The notes beneath the pieces are model-generated. The model saw only the letters and a list, made by a program, of their open reading frames with translations. It did no database searches and was not told where the DNA came from. DNA of 55,046 nucleotides, taken from the NCBI GenBank assembly GCA_030537765.1, contig JAUNVH010000001.1, positions 1 to 55,046 on the forward strand, given 5' to 3'. How positions within the stretch are numbered: the first letter of the stretch is position 1; every line of letters starts with the position of its first letter. Position numbers and translations under genes: made by a program. The stretch is from Tissierellia bacterium. Its GTDB lineage: Bacteria > Bacillota > Clostridia > Tissierellales > Peptoniphilaceae. This document shows, one piece after another, positions 26,216 to 35,243 of the stretch.

Positions 26216-26789
26216 CATTTTACAGACTTTAATTAAAATATATTTATTAATATTCTATAAGGTAAAGATCCATGGAGACATAAATTTGCTCAATGAAAAT
26301 TTAATTATTTGCCCAAATCATGTATCATATTTAGATCCGATATTAATAAAAGATTTAACGAAAAGACCTATCCATTTTATGGCCAAAAAAGAGATTTTCA
26401 AAAATTCTTTTATTAATTATTTTTTAAACAAACTTAAAGCATTTCCAGTTGACAGAGATGGAAATGATTTAAAAGCATTAATGAATGCAGTAAAAATTGT
26501 TAAAAATAATAATTTATTATGTATATTTATCGAAGGCACAAGAGTTAAAACACACGATTTAGAAAACGCAAAGCCTGGAGCGATATTGATTGCTCATTTG
26601 GCTAAAAAAGATATATTGCCAATATATATCAAAAGAAAAAACCTTGGTCTATTCGATAGTATCGATATTTATATAAGAGATATATATAGATTACCAGATT
26701 TAGATTATAAGGATAAAAATAATTATAAAATAGTAGCTAAGTCTGTTTTAGAAACAATTTATGGAGAAGATTTAATTGAAAAAGTTTAA
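26205..26789 (+). CDS. plsC: 1-acylglycerol-3-phosphate acyltransferase
   Basis: Membrane acyltransferase that makes phosphatidic acid. It contains the four acyltransferase motifs: NHVSYLDP (catalytic H with D six positions on), FMAKKEIF, FIEGTR and a later LPIYIKR-type motif. A membrane helix lies at the N-terminus. The 194-residue length is typical of the short clostridial type. It overlaps cmk and the IspH-S1 gene. Confidence 0.92.
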   Translation: MFYNILQTLIKIYLLIFYKVKIHGDINLLNENLIICPNHVSYLDPILIKDLTKRPIHFMAKKEIFKNSFINYFLNKLKAFPVDRDGNDLKALMNAVKIVKNNNLLCIFIEGTRVKTHDLENAKPGAILIAHLAKKDILPIYIKRKNLGLFDSIDIYIRDIYRLPDLDYKDKNNYKIVAKSVLETIYGEDLIEKV

Positions 26790-29040
26790 AATTATAGTTG
26801 GAGATCCTACGGGTTTTTGTTTTGGTGTAAAAAGGGCTCTTTCGAAAACGGACAAAATACTTAAAGAAACTATAGCTTATTCTTATGGAGAATTGATTCA
26901 TAATACTGATGAAATAAATCGGCTTGAATCTATAGGTTTGAAAAAATTTGATACCAATACTCCCGTTAAAAGCAAAGTCATTTTACGCTCGCATGGTACA
27001 ATAAAAAGTGAAAATGAAAATCTTTCATTAAGATATGAAGTTGAAGATATGGTATGTCCTTTTGTTAAAAAGATTCACAAGATTGTCAATTCAGAAACAA
27101 AGCGTGATATAATTATAATTGGTGATAAAAATCATCCTGAGGTCAAAAGTATTATAAGTTATTGCAATAAAAAACCATATGTTTTATCTAATTTAGATGA
27201 GTTGAAAGACAAAATTGAAAAATTTGATAAAAAAAATGAATTTTTAGTCGTTTTTCAAACAACTTATAATGCATACTTGGCTGATAATATGATACAATAT
27301 TTAAGAGATAATAAAATTAATATCATAGTACATAATACTATTTGCAATGCAACAAATGAGAGACAGGCTGAAGCTAGGAGAATTGCAGCTCTTTCAGATG
27401 CTGTAGTCGTGCTTGGTGACAAGCTTAGCTCAAATTCTAATAAACTCTACAATATTGCAAAAGAGTATTGCGAGAATGTTTACTTTATAAATCGCATTAA
27501 AATGCTTGATATTAGTCAATTTTATCATTATAATATAATTGGGATTATTGCAGGTGCCTCTACACCTGACTGGATAATTAAGGAGGCTATTGAGGAAATG
27601 GAAAATTACAACAACAACGAAATGATGGAAGCTATAGAAAGCTCCTTCACAAAAATCAGAAGAGGTGATATCGTAAAGGGTAAGGTTATCTACGTTAATG
27701 AAAACGACGTGTCCGTTAACATCAATTACCGTGCTGATGGAATTATTACAAGAGACGAAATCACGGATGATGAAAATGTCAAAACTACTGACTTATTCAA
27801 ACCCGGCGATATCATAGACGTTTATGTAATGAAGATGGACGATGGAGATGGGAATGTCGTGCTCTCATATAAGAGGGTACAAGCTCTAAAAGAATGGGAC
27901 GAGCTTGAGGAGAAATTCAATAACGAAGAAACCGTTACAGCCCATATTACCGAGGTTGTAAAAGGCGGCTTAAAATGTAAAGTAGGTAAAATTAATGCAT
28001 TTATGCCGGCGTCTCACGTCTCCGTACAATTTAAGAAAGATCTTTCGGGATATCCTGGTAAAGATTTAGATGTCAAAATCATAGACATTGATAAATATAA
28101 AAAACGTCTAGTAGTATCTGCTAAATTAATTGAAGAAAAAGAATTAGAAAAATTCAAAGAAGAATTCTATTCATCAATTAACGATGGAGACATCGTCGAA
28201 GGTATAGTAAGAAGAATCACTAATTTTGGTGCATTTGTAGACATAGGCGGAATTGATGGCTTAGTTCATATTACTGAAATTGCTTGGAATAGAGTTAATA
28301 AAGTATCCGATGTATTGTCACCTAATGATAAAATTAGTGTTAAAGTATTAAAAGTTGATCCTGAAAATGATAGAATTTCATTAAGTCTTAAACAGACAAT
28401 GAAAGAACCATGGGTTGATTTTATTGAAAACTATGAAGTTGGAGATATTTTGACAGGAAAAGTTATAAATCTCTTATCATTTGGAGCATTTGTTAGATTG
28501 GATTGTGGAGTAGATGGATTACTTCATGTGTCACAAATTGCTAATGAACATGTTGAAAAACCTTCAGATGTCTTAGAAATTGGCGAAGAGGTTATGATTA
28601 AAATAATAGGCATTAATAGAGATAAGAGAAAAATTAGCTTATCAATCAAAGAACTCTTACCTAAGAAAAAGGAACAGCCTAAAAAATCTAAACCTAAAGC
28701 TGAACCTCGCAAAAAGAAAGTTCAACCAAAAGAACCTGAATATGTTCAAGAAAATTTCAGTCCTTCAATAGGAGAAATTTTAAAGAATTCAGATTTAGCA
28801 TCAGATGAGGCTAAAGAATTAGTTAAAGACAACGAAACAGAAGATTCGAATCTTGAAACAGCGAAAGAAGCAGAAAGTGAACTAACTGAAGAAAAGCTTG
28901 AAGATAACAATGCCGCAGCTGAAACTTGTGAAGTTGAAGAAGAAGCTGAAACTTGTGAGGCTGAAGAAGCAAAAGATACTGAAATAGATGAAGATTCTGA
29001 TTCCATAGAAGCAAAAGAAGAAACTTCTGAAGAAGCTTAA
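26776..29040 (+). CDS. ispH: IspH-ribosomal protein S1 fusion
   Basis: Bifunctional protein of 754 residues. Residues 1-280 are IspH, the last enzyme of the MEP isoprenoid pathway, with its three iron-sulfur cysteines (15, 94, 190), histidines 42, 73 and 120 and glutamate 122 in place. Residues 295-660 hold four S1 RNA-binding domains (starting near 297, 385, 465 and 550). The end is a lysine-rich patch (about 635-665) followed by a Glu-rich acidic tail (to 754). Fusions of this kind are known in Clostridia. The start is TTG at 26776. GC content rises to about 40 percent across bases 27661-28020 and drops again. Confidence 0.93.
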   Translation: MKKFKIIVGDPTGFCFGVKRALSKTDKILKETIAYSYGELIHNTDEINRLESIGLKKFDTNTPVKSKVILRSHGTIKSENENLSLRYEVEDMVCPFVKKIHKIVNSETKRDIIIIGDKNHPEVKSIISYCNKKPYVLSNLDELKDKIEKFDKKNEFLVVFQTTYNAYLADNMIQYLRDNKINIIVHNTICNATNERQAEARRIAALSDAVVVLGDKLSSNSNKLYNIAKEYCENVYFINRIKMLDISQFYHYNIIGIIAGASTPDWIIKEAIEEMENYNNNEMMEAIESSFTKIRRGDIVKGKVIYVNENDVSVNINYRADGIITRDEITDDENVKTTDLFKPGDIIDVYVMKMDDGDGNVVLSYKRVQALKEWDELEEKFNNEETVTAHITEVVKGGLKCKVGKINAFMPASHVSVQFKKDLSGYPGKDLDVKIIDIDKYKKRLVVSAKLIEEKELEKFKEEFYSSINDGDIVEGIVRRITNFGAFVDIGGIDGLVHITEIAWNRVNKVSDVLSPNDKISVKVLKVDPENDRISLSLKQTMKEPWVDFIENYEVGDILTGKVINLLSFGAFVRLDCGVDGLLHVSQIANEHVEKPSDVLEIGEEVMIKIIGINRDKRKISLSIKELLPKKKEQPKKSKPKAEPRKKKVQPKEPEYVQENFSPSIGEILKNSDLASDEAKELVKDNETEDSNLETAKEAESELTEEKLEDNNAAAETCEVEEEAETCEAEEAKDTEIDEDSDSIEAKEETSEEA

Positions 29041-29047
29041 ACTTATT

Positions 29048-29077
29048 AAATCAGCCATATATCATTATGGCTGATTT
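29048..29077 (+). terminator. Terminator after the cmk-plsC-ispH operon
   Basis: A perfect 12-bp stem (AAATCAGCCATA and TATGGCTGATTT) with a six-base loop TATCAT, followed by ATTTTG. It closes the long + strand operon before the urocanase gene. Confidence 0.85.
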
Positions 29078-29113
29078 ATTTTGTCTAAAGAAATTATAAA
29101 GCTGGAGGTTAAA

Positions 29114-31135
29114 ATGATAAATAATAATGAGCTTAAAAATGCAATGACTATAAAATTAGATTCATATTTACCTAAATATCCTAAGTTTGATCCTGCCTAT
29201 AGACGAGCGCCGAAACGGGATATGAATCTTTCGGAAGACGAGATAAGATTAGCTTTGAGAAATGCTTTGAGATATATTCCACAAGAGCATCATGAGCTTT
29301 TAGCAAAAGAATTTTTAGAAGAATTGATGACTAGAGGAAGAATATATGGTTATAGATATAGACCTGAAGGTGCACTTTATGGCAAGCCAATTGAAGAATA
29401 TAAAGGTAAATGTACCGAAGCAAAAGCATTTCAAGTTATGATCGATAATAATCTAGATTTCGATGTGGCGCTCTATCCTTATGAACTAGTGACATATGGA
29501 GAGAGTGGACAAGTTTGCCAAAACTGGATGCAATATAGACTTATAAAAAAGTATCTTGAAAATATGACTGATGAACAGACGCTTGTAATTTATTCGGGGC
29601 ATCCCTTAGGATTGTTTCATACTAAGAAAGAGGCGCCAAGAGTTATTATGACTAATGGCATGATGATTGGTCAATATGATAATATGAATGATTTTAACAG
29701 AGCTGCTGCACTAGGCGTTGCAAATTACGGACAGATGACTGCTGGGGGTTGGATGTATATTGGTCCTCAAGGAATCGTTCATGGAACATATAATACATTA
29801 TTAAATGCAGGTAGATTAAAGCTGGGCATATCTAATGAAGAGAATTTAGCTGGTATATTGTTCGTAAGCTCAGGTCTTGGCGGCATGAGCGGGGCTCAAG
29901 GGAAAGCTTGCAATATTGCAGGAGGCGTTTCTATAATAGCTGAAGTAGATTTGACTAGAATTCACGACAGATACGAGCAAGGCTGGATTGATGAAGTTAG
30001 TGATGATCTAGATTATGTATATAAAACAGCTAAGAAATATTTAGACGATAAAAAGCCTAGAGCTATAGCATATCATGGGAATATTGTAGATTTAATCGAA
30101 TATGCCGTTAAAAATAATATTCATATTCCTTTGCTATCTGACCAGACTTCATGCCACGAAGCTTATACTGGCGGATATTGTCCTGTAGGATTGAGTTTTA
30201 AAGAAAGAACTGAATTGCTCGCAAAAAATAGAGATGAGTTTTCCAAAAAAGTAGACGAATCTCTTAAAAAGCATTATGAAATGATAAAAACTTTAACTTC
30301 AAGAGGTACGTATTTTTTTGACTATGGAAATTCATTTATGAAAGCTGTTTTTGACTCAGGAATTAAAGAGATTTCTAAAAATGGAATAGATGATCGCCAT
30401 GGATTTATTTGGCCGTCTTATGTCGAAGATATTTTAGGGCCTAGACTTTTTGACTTCGGATATGGTCCTTTTAGATGGGTCTGTTTAACTGGAAAAGAAG
30501 AAGATTTGGAACTTACTGACAAAGCAGCGATGGAAATAATAGATCCAAATCGTCGATATCAAGACAGAGACAATTGGATTTGGATTAAAGATGCTAAGAA
30601 AAATAAATTAGTAGTTGGCACTAAAGCCAGAATCCTTTATAGTGATGCCTTAGGAAGAAGAGATATCGCCTTAAAATTCAATGAACTTATAAGAGAAGGA
30701 AAAATTGGCCCCGTTATGCTGGGAAGAGACCATCACGATACGGGTGGTACTGATTCGCCGTTTAGAGAAACCTCAAATATAAAAGATGGATCAAATGTTA
30801 TGGCCGATCAAGCTATTCATATCTATGCAGGAAATGCCGCTAGAGGAATGAGTTTAGTCACCTTGCACAATGGAGGTGGGGTTGGAATTGGTAAATCAGT
30901 AAATGGAGGATTTGGTCTAGTCTTAGACGGTTCTAAACGCGTTGACGAAATAATAAAATCTGCAATCACTTGGGATGTTATGGGTGGAGTTGCTAGAAGA
31001 TCATGGGCAAGAAATGAAAATGCCATGAAGACATCTATCGATTACAATAAGATGATGGAAGGCAAAGAACATATAACATTACCATATCTAGTCGATGAAA
31101 AGCATATCGACAATGCTATGAAAATATATTTTTAA
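29114..31135 (+). CDS. hutU: Urocanate hydratase
   Basis: Converts urocanate to imidazolone propionate in histidine degradation, with tightly bound NAD. Conserved blocks include YGESGQVCQNWMQY, YSGHPLGLF, the GPFRWVC region that corresponds to the catalytic cysteine motif, VMLGRDHHDTGGTDSPFRET and LHNGGGVGIGKS. The 673-residue length fits the long anaerobe type (Bacillus and E. coli types are about 555). ATG 29114 follows GGAGGT. It stands alone between two terminators; no other hut gene is nearby. Confidence 0.95.
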   Translation: MINNNELKNAMTIKLDSYLPKYPKFDPAYRRAPKRDMNLSEDEIRLALRNALRYIPQEHHELLAKEFLEELMTRGRIYGYRYRPEGALYGKPIEEYKGKCTEAKAFQVMIDNNLDFDVALYPYELVTYGESGQVCQNWMQYRLIKKYLENMTDEQTLVIYSGHPLGLFHTKKEAPRVIMTNGMMIGQYDNMNDFNRAAALGVANYGQMTAGGWMYIGPQGIVHGTYNTLLNAGRLKLGISNEENLAGILFVSSGLGGMSGAQGKACNIAGGVSIIAEVDLTRIHDRYEQGWIDEVSDDLDYVYKTAKKYLDDKKPRAIAYHGNIVDLIEYAVKNNIHIPLLSDQTSCHEAYTGGYCPVGLSFKERTELLAKNRDEFSKKVDESLKKHYEMIKTLTSRGTYFFDYGNSFMKAVFDSGIKEISKNGIDDRHGFIWPSYVEDILGPRLFDFGYGPFRWVCLTGKEEDLELTDKAAMEIIDPNRRYQDRDNWIWIKDAKKNKLVVGTKARILYSDALGRRDIALKFNELIREGKIGPVMLGRDHHDTGGTDSPFRETSNIKDGSNVMADQAIHIYAGNAARGMSLVTLHNGGGVGIGKSVNGGFGLVLDGSKRVDEIIKSAITWDVMGGVARRSWARNENAMKTSIDYNKMMEGKEHITLPYLVDEKHIDNAMKIYF

Positions 31136-31161
31136 AAATATATTAAAACTTCATAAACTTT

Positions 31162-31192
31162 AAAATACTTGAGTCATGACTCAAGTATTTTT
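31162..31192 (+). terminator. Terminator after hutU
   Basis: A perfect 30-bp palindrome with arms AAAATACTTGAGTCA and TGACTCAAGTATTTT, followed by T. The hairpin, with a short loop at its centre and a T-rich right end, is a strong intrinsic terminator. Confidence 0.85.
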
Positions 31193-31193
31193 A

Positions 31194-31202
31194 TGTTATA
31201 AT
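31194..31202 (+). promoter_or_regulatory. Extended -10 promoter for miaB
   Basis: TGTTATAAT (TG, one base, then TATAAT at 31197-31202) directly follows the hutU terminator, with no good -35; an extended -10 can work without one. Confidence 0.55.
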
Positions 31203-31234
31203 AGTTATAAATGTGTTAATAAGGAGTAAATGAA

Positions 31235-32602
31235 GTGAATAAACTACACAGTTTAAATAGATTGATAAATGAAGATAGTAATAAATACTTTATAAGAACA
31301 TATGGCTGCCAAATGAACGAACATGATTCCGAACAGATTGCTTTTATGTTAAATAAAGCTGGTTTTAAAAGAACTGAAGATATAGATGAATCGGATCTTA
31401 TTATTTTAAATACATGCTCTATTAGAGCAAATGCTGAAAATAAAGTGTATGGCTTATTAGGCCAATTAAAAAAATATAAAAAAGATAAAAATAACAACAA
31501 GATAATCGCAATATGTGGTTGTATGCCTCAAAGAGAATCTAGTTTAGAGGAATTAACGAACAAATATGAAAATATAGATATAATTTTTGGAACTAATACT
31601 ATTCATAAATTTCCTGAACTTCTTTTAAATTATATTAATGAAAACCGCAAAGAAATCGCTGTTAGAGAGAGTTTTAATTTGGAATATGAAGTATTAGGAT
31701 ATAGCTATCTTTATAGCCATAAAGCTTTTGTAAATATTATGTATGGTTGTAATAATTTTTGCACCTATTGCATAGTACCATTTACTAGAGGTAGAGAGGT
31801 AAGTCGTCCATTAGAAGAGATTATTACTGAAGTTAAAAAACTTGCTAAAAATGGTGTCAAGGAAATTACATTGCTAGGACAAAATGTAAACTCTTATGGG
31901 AATGACTTTGATAAACCGATATCATTTTCTGAATTATTAAAAGAACTTGATAAAATTGAAGGAATTGAGCAAATTAGATTTATGACTTCTCATCCAAAAG
32001 ATATTTCAGATAAATTAATACAATCTTTCCAAAGTTTAAATAATTTAGAAAGACATCTACATCTCCCAGTTCAATCTGGAAGCAATAGAATATTAAAAGA
32101 AATGAATAGAACTTATTCACGAGAAAAATATATCGATATTGTAAACAAAACAAGAAAATTAAATCCAGATATTAGCATCACAACCGATATAATGGTAGGA
32201 TTTCCAGGAGAGACGGAAGAAGATTTTGAAGAAACTTTAGATTTAGTAAGAATATGCGAGTTTGAATCTGCTTTTACCTTTATCTATTCACCTAGAGAGG
32301 GAACGAAAGCAGCAAAGATGGAAAATTTTGTAGATAAAGATATTATTAATGACAGATTTAAACGCTTAACAGATCTATTATATGAAATTGCACTAAAAAA
32401 GAATATAAAACTTATAGGATCTGTTCAAAGAGTCTTAGTAGATGAGATATCAAAAACTAATGATGAATATCTAAATGGGCGCACATCGTCTTTTTTAAAT
32501 GTTAATTTCAAAGGAGAAAAGGATTTAATAGGTAAATTTGTTAATGTAAAAATTATAGATGCCAATACATTTGCTCTAGAAGGGGAAATAATTGATGTAT
32601 GA
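31235..32602 (+). CDS. miaB: tRNA-2-methylthio-N6-dimethylallyladenosine synthase
   Basis: Radical-SAM methylthiotransferase acting on A37 of tRNA after MiaA. It has the N-terminal UPF0004 domain with its three cysteines (YGCQMNEHDSE, NTCSIR, CGCMPQR), the radical-SAM cluster CNNFCTYCIV, and a C-terminal TRAM domain. It starts with GTG 31235 after AAGGAG. Length 455 is normal. It overlaps mutS by 8 bases; the miaB-mutS-mutL-miaA order is the clostridial one. Confidence 0.96.
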   Translation: MNKLHSLNRLINEDSNKYFIRTYGCQMNEHDSEQIAFMLNKAGFKRTEDIDESDLIILNTCSIRANAENKVYGLLGQLKKYKKDKNNNKIIAICGCMPQRESSLEELTNKYENIDIIFGTNTIHKFPELLLNYINENRKEIAVRESFNLEYEVLGYSYLYSHKAFVNIMYGCNNFCTYCIVPFTRGREVSRPLEEIITEVKKLAKNGVKEITLLGQNVNSYGNDFDKPISFSELLKELDKIEGIEQIRFMTSHPKDISDKLIQSFQSLNNLERHLHLPVQSGSNRILKEMNRTYSREKYIDIVNKTRKLNPDISITTDIMVGFPGETEEDFEETLDLVRICEFESAFTFIYSPREGTKAAKMENFVDKDIINDRFKRLTDLLYEIALKKNIKLIGSVQRVLVDEISKTNDEYLNGRTSSFLNVNFKGEKDLIGKFVNVKIIDANTFALEGEIIDV

Positions 32603-35243
32603 CTTAGATATTGAAAAGCTAACACCTATGATGAAGCAATATATAGAGACAAAGAAAAAACATAAGGATTCTATTTTATTTTTTAGATTAGGCGATTTTT
32701 ATGAAATGTTTTTCGAGGATGCTATTTTAGCGTCTAAAGAATTAGATTTGACACTAACGGCACGTCAGGGTGGAATCGATGATAAGATACCTATGTGCGG
32801 AGTGCCGCATCATGTTAGTGATGTATATATTAATCGACTCGTTTCTAAAGGATATAAGGTTGCAATTTGCGATCAGCTCGAAGATCCTAAACACGCAAAG
32901 ACAATAGTAAAACGAGGCGTTGTAAAAATTGTTACTCCTGGTACTATTACTGACCAAAATGCTCTAGCTAGAGGATCGAACAATTATTTATGTTCAATCT
33001 ATATAGACGCAGTCGGACTTGGAATTTCTTATGCTGATTATTCTACTGGAGAGATCAATATTTTAGGGAAAATGAATGCTGAAAATATTGATAAGTACCT
33101 ATTAAATCAAATTGGCATAATAGCTCCGTCTGAAATAATATTAAATGATAATTTATTAACCAGAACAAAATATATAGATGTCATAAATAAGAACATTAGT
33201 ACAAATATCTCTTTTATCGAGGAGAGTGAGAATTTAAGTCTAAAACAGATTAAATCAAAATTAGATGAATTTATACTAGAAGGTATTTCAAACAAAGAAC
33301 TTTTAAATGAAATACATTCTGTAATTGCTTTAATGAATCTATTAGAATATTTGCAAGAAACGCAGATGCACGAATTAAAACATTTAAAGACTATAAACTT
33401 CAATAAGGCTAATGAATATATGGTATTAGATATGCATACATTGTCTAATTTAGAAATACACTCTACTAAACTGTCTAATTTAAGAGAAGGTTCTCTAATT
33501 GGTGTTTTAGATAAATGCAAAACCTCTATGGGCTCGAGAATGCTTAAAAGATGGTTAGAACATCCCTTAATTGATATCGAGCATATAAATATGCGCCATG
33601 ATTTTATAGAAGAAGCTTTAAATAATTTAATCAATCTGCACGATATAAGAAAACTTATGTCTAAAATCTATGATATTGAAAGATTGTTAGTTAAAATTTC
33701 AGGTCAAAATGCAAATGGAAAAGATTTATTGTCATTGAGGTCGTCTCTCGTTGTAATACCTGAAATTACTAAGATTTTAGACTCATATAATTCAAATAAG
33801 ATATCAAATATGTATAGAGATTTAGATCTATGCACAGATCTATCGAGATTAATAAGTATATCTATTAACGAAGAATGTTCCACTAATATGAATGATGGAA
33901 AATTAATAAAAAAGGGATTTAATAAAGAACTTGATGAACTAAAGTCTGTAGGATTTCATACTAAGGACTGGATTCTAAACTATGAAAAAAAGCTTAGAGA
34001 AGAAACGAAAATCAAAAATTTAAGAATCAAATATAATAAAATATTAGGATATTTTATCGAAGTAACAAAGTCAAACTTAGGCAATGTTCCTGAGTATTTT
34101 ATTAGAAAACAAACCCTAGTAGGTTCAGAGAGATTTTTTACGGAGGAGTTAAAAGATAAAGAGCAAAAAATCTTGAGCTCAAAGCAATTGATTGTAGATT
34201 TAGAACAAGAAATATTTACACAGATTTGCGAAAAAATAAATCAATCTATGCTCAGACTTCAAAAACTATCCAAAGCAATTGCTAAAATAGACACATTAAT
34301 AAGCTTAGCAATTGTAGCAGATAGATTCAATTATAATAGACCTCAGATGAATGAAAATAATGAATTAATAATCATTGGTGGTCGTCATCCAGTAGTAGAA
34401 AAAGCAGTACCAGAATTTGTGAAAAATGATACTATATTTACTGAGGATAGAAATTTCTTTTTATTAACTGGGCCAAATATGGCTGGTAAATCCACATTTA
34501 TGAGACAGACTGCAATAATTACTCTTATGGCTCATATAGGCTCATTCGTCCCGGCAGATGATGCTAATATATCTATAGTAGATAGAATATTTACTAGAAT
34601 TGGTGCTTCCGATAATATTTATAAAGGTGAAAGTACTTTTATGGTCGAGATGAAAGAAGTATCAGAAATATTAGAATATGCGAGTTCCAAAAGCTTAATA
34701 CTCTTAGATGAAGTTGGCAGAGGAACAGGAACGTATGACGGCATCAGCATAGCTTGGGCTCTTATTGAGTATATAATAGAAAATATCGACGCTAAGACTA
34801 TTTTTGCCACGCATTATCATGAATTGACAACCCTAGAATCAGTACATGAAAGCTTAAAAAATTTGACAATAGACAGTACTGAAGAAGGAGATAATATCGT
34901 ATTTCTAAGAAAAGTCAAAGAGGGAAGAACTAATAGATCTTATGGATTAGAAGTTGCAAAATTAGCTGGGATAGATAAAAAATTAATCGATCGAGCCGAT
35001 GAGCTTTTAAGATTTATGGAATCGAATAATAGAGAAGAACTGATTGATAATATAAATGAAGCATCAGATACTAGTAGTCAAAGCACTGATATATCATTCA
35101 ATGATATTAAAGTTTTAAAATTTATAAATGCATATAGAAATATCGATATAAACTCATTAACGCCGATAGATAGTTTAAAAGTTTTAAGTGAATTAATTTC
35201 AGATATAAATGAACTAAAGGAAGAGATATATGACTTTGATTAA
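32595..35243 (+). CDS. mutS: DNA mismatch repair protein MutS
   Basis: Mismatch sensor of 882 residues. The mismatch-binding motif lies in FFRLGDFYEMFFEDA near the N-terminus (Phe-x-Glu), and the ATPase part shows TGPNMAGKSTFMRQ (Walker A), DEVGRGTGTYDG and FATHYHELT. The C-terminal helix-turn-helix dimer region is present. It starts at ATG 32595; TTG 32592 is less likely. It overlaps mutL by 14 bases. Confidence 0.97.
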   Translation: MYDLDIEKLTPMMKQYIETKKKHKDSILFFRLGDFYEMFFEDAILASKELDLTLTARQGGIDDKIPMCGVPHHVSDVYINRLVSKGYKVAICDQLEDPKHAKTIVKRGVVKIVTPGTITDQNALARGSNNYLCSIYIDAVGLGISYADYSTGEINILGKMNAENIDKYLLNQIGIIAPSEIILNDNLLTRTKYIDVINKNISTNISFIEESENLSLKQIKSKLDEFILEGISNKELLNEIHSVIALMNLLEYLQETQMHELKHLKTINFNKANEYMVLDMHTLSNLEIHSTKLSNLREGSLIGVLDKCKTSMGSRMLKRWLEHPLIDIEHINMRHDFIEEALNNLINLHDIRKLMSKIYDIERLLVKISGQNANGKDLLSLRSSLVVIPEITKILDSYNSNKISNMYRDLDLCTDLSRLISISINEECSTNMNDGKLIKKGFNKELDELKSVGFHTKDWILNYEKKLREETKIKNLRIKYNKILGYFIEVTKSNLGNVPEYFIRKQTLVGSERFFTEELKDKEQKILSSKQLIVDLEQEIFTQICEKINQSMLRLQKLSKAIAKIDTLISLAIVADRFNYNRPQMNENNELIIIGGRHPVVEKAVPEFVKNDTIFTEDRNFFLLTGPNMAGKSTFMRQTAIITLMAHIGSFVPADDANISIVDRIFTRIGASDNIYKGESTFMVEMKEVSEILEYASSKSLILLDEVGRGTGTYDGISIAWALIEYIIENIDAKTIFATHYHELTTLESVHESLKNLTIDSTEEGDNIVFLRKVKEGRTNRSYGLEVAKLAGIDKKLIDRADELLRFMESNNREELIDNINEASDTSSQSTDISFNDIKVLKFINAYRNIDINSLTPIDSLKVLSELISDINELKEEIYDFD

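Noticed and set aside
26776-27616. IspH part of the fusion as a degenerate domain
   Set aside because: All three cysteines and the active-site histidines and glutamate are in place, so it is likely active.
33107-33634. 175-codon open frame antisense to mutS
   Set aside because: No ribosome binding site or family likeness; mutS is intact over this stretch and low-GC coding DNA often leaves the opposite strand open.
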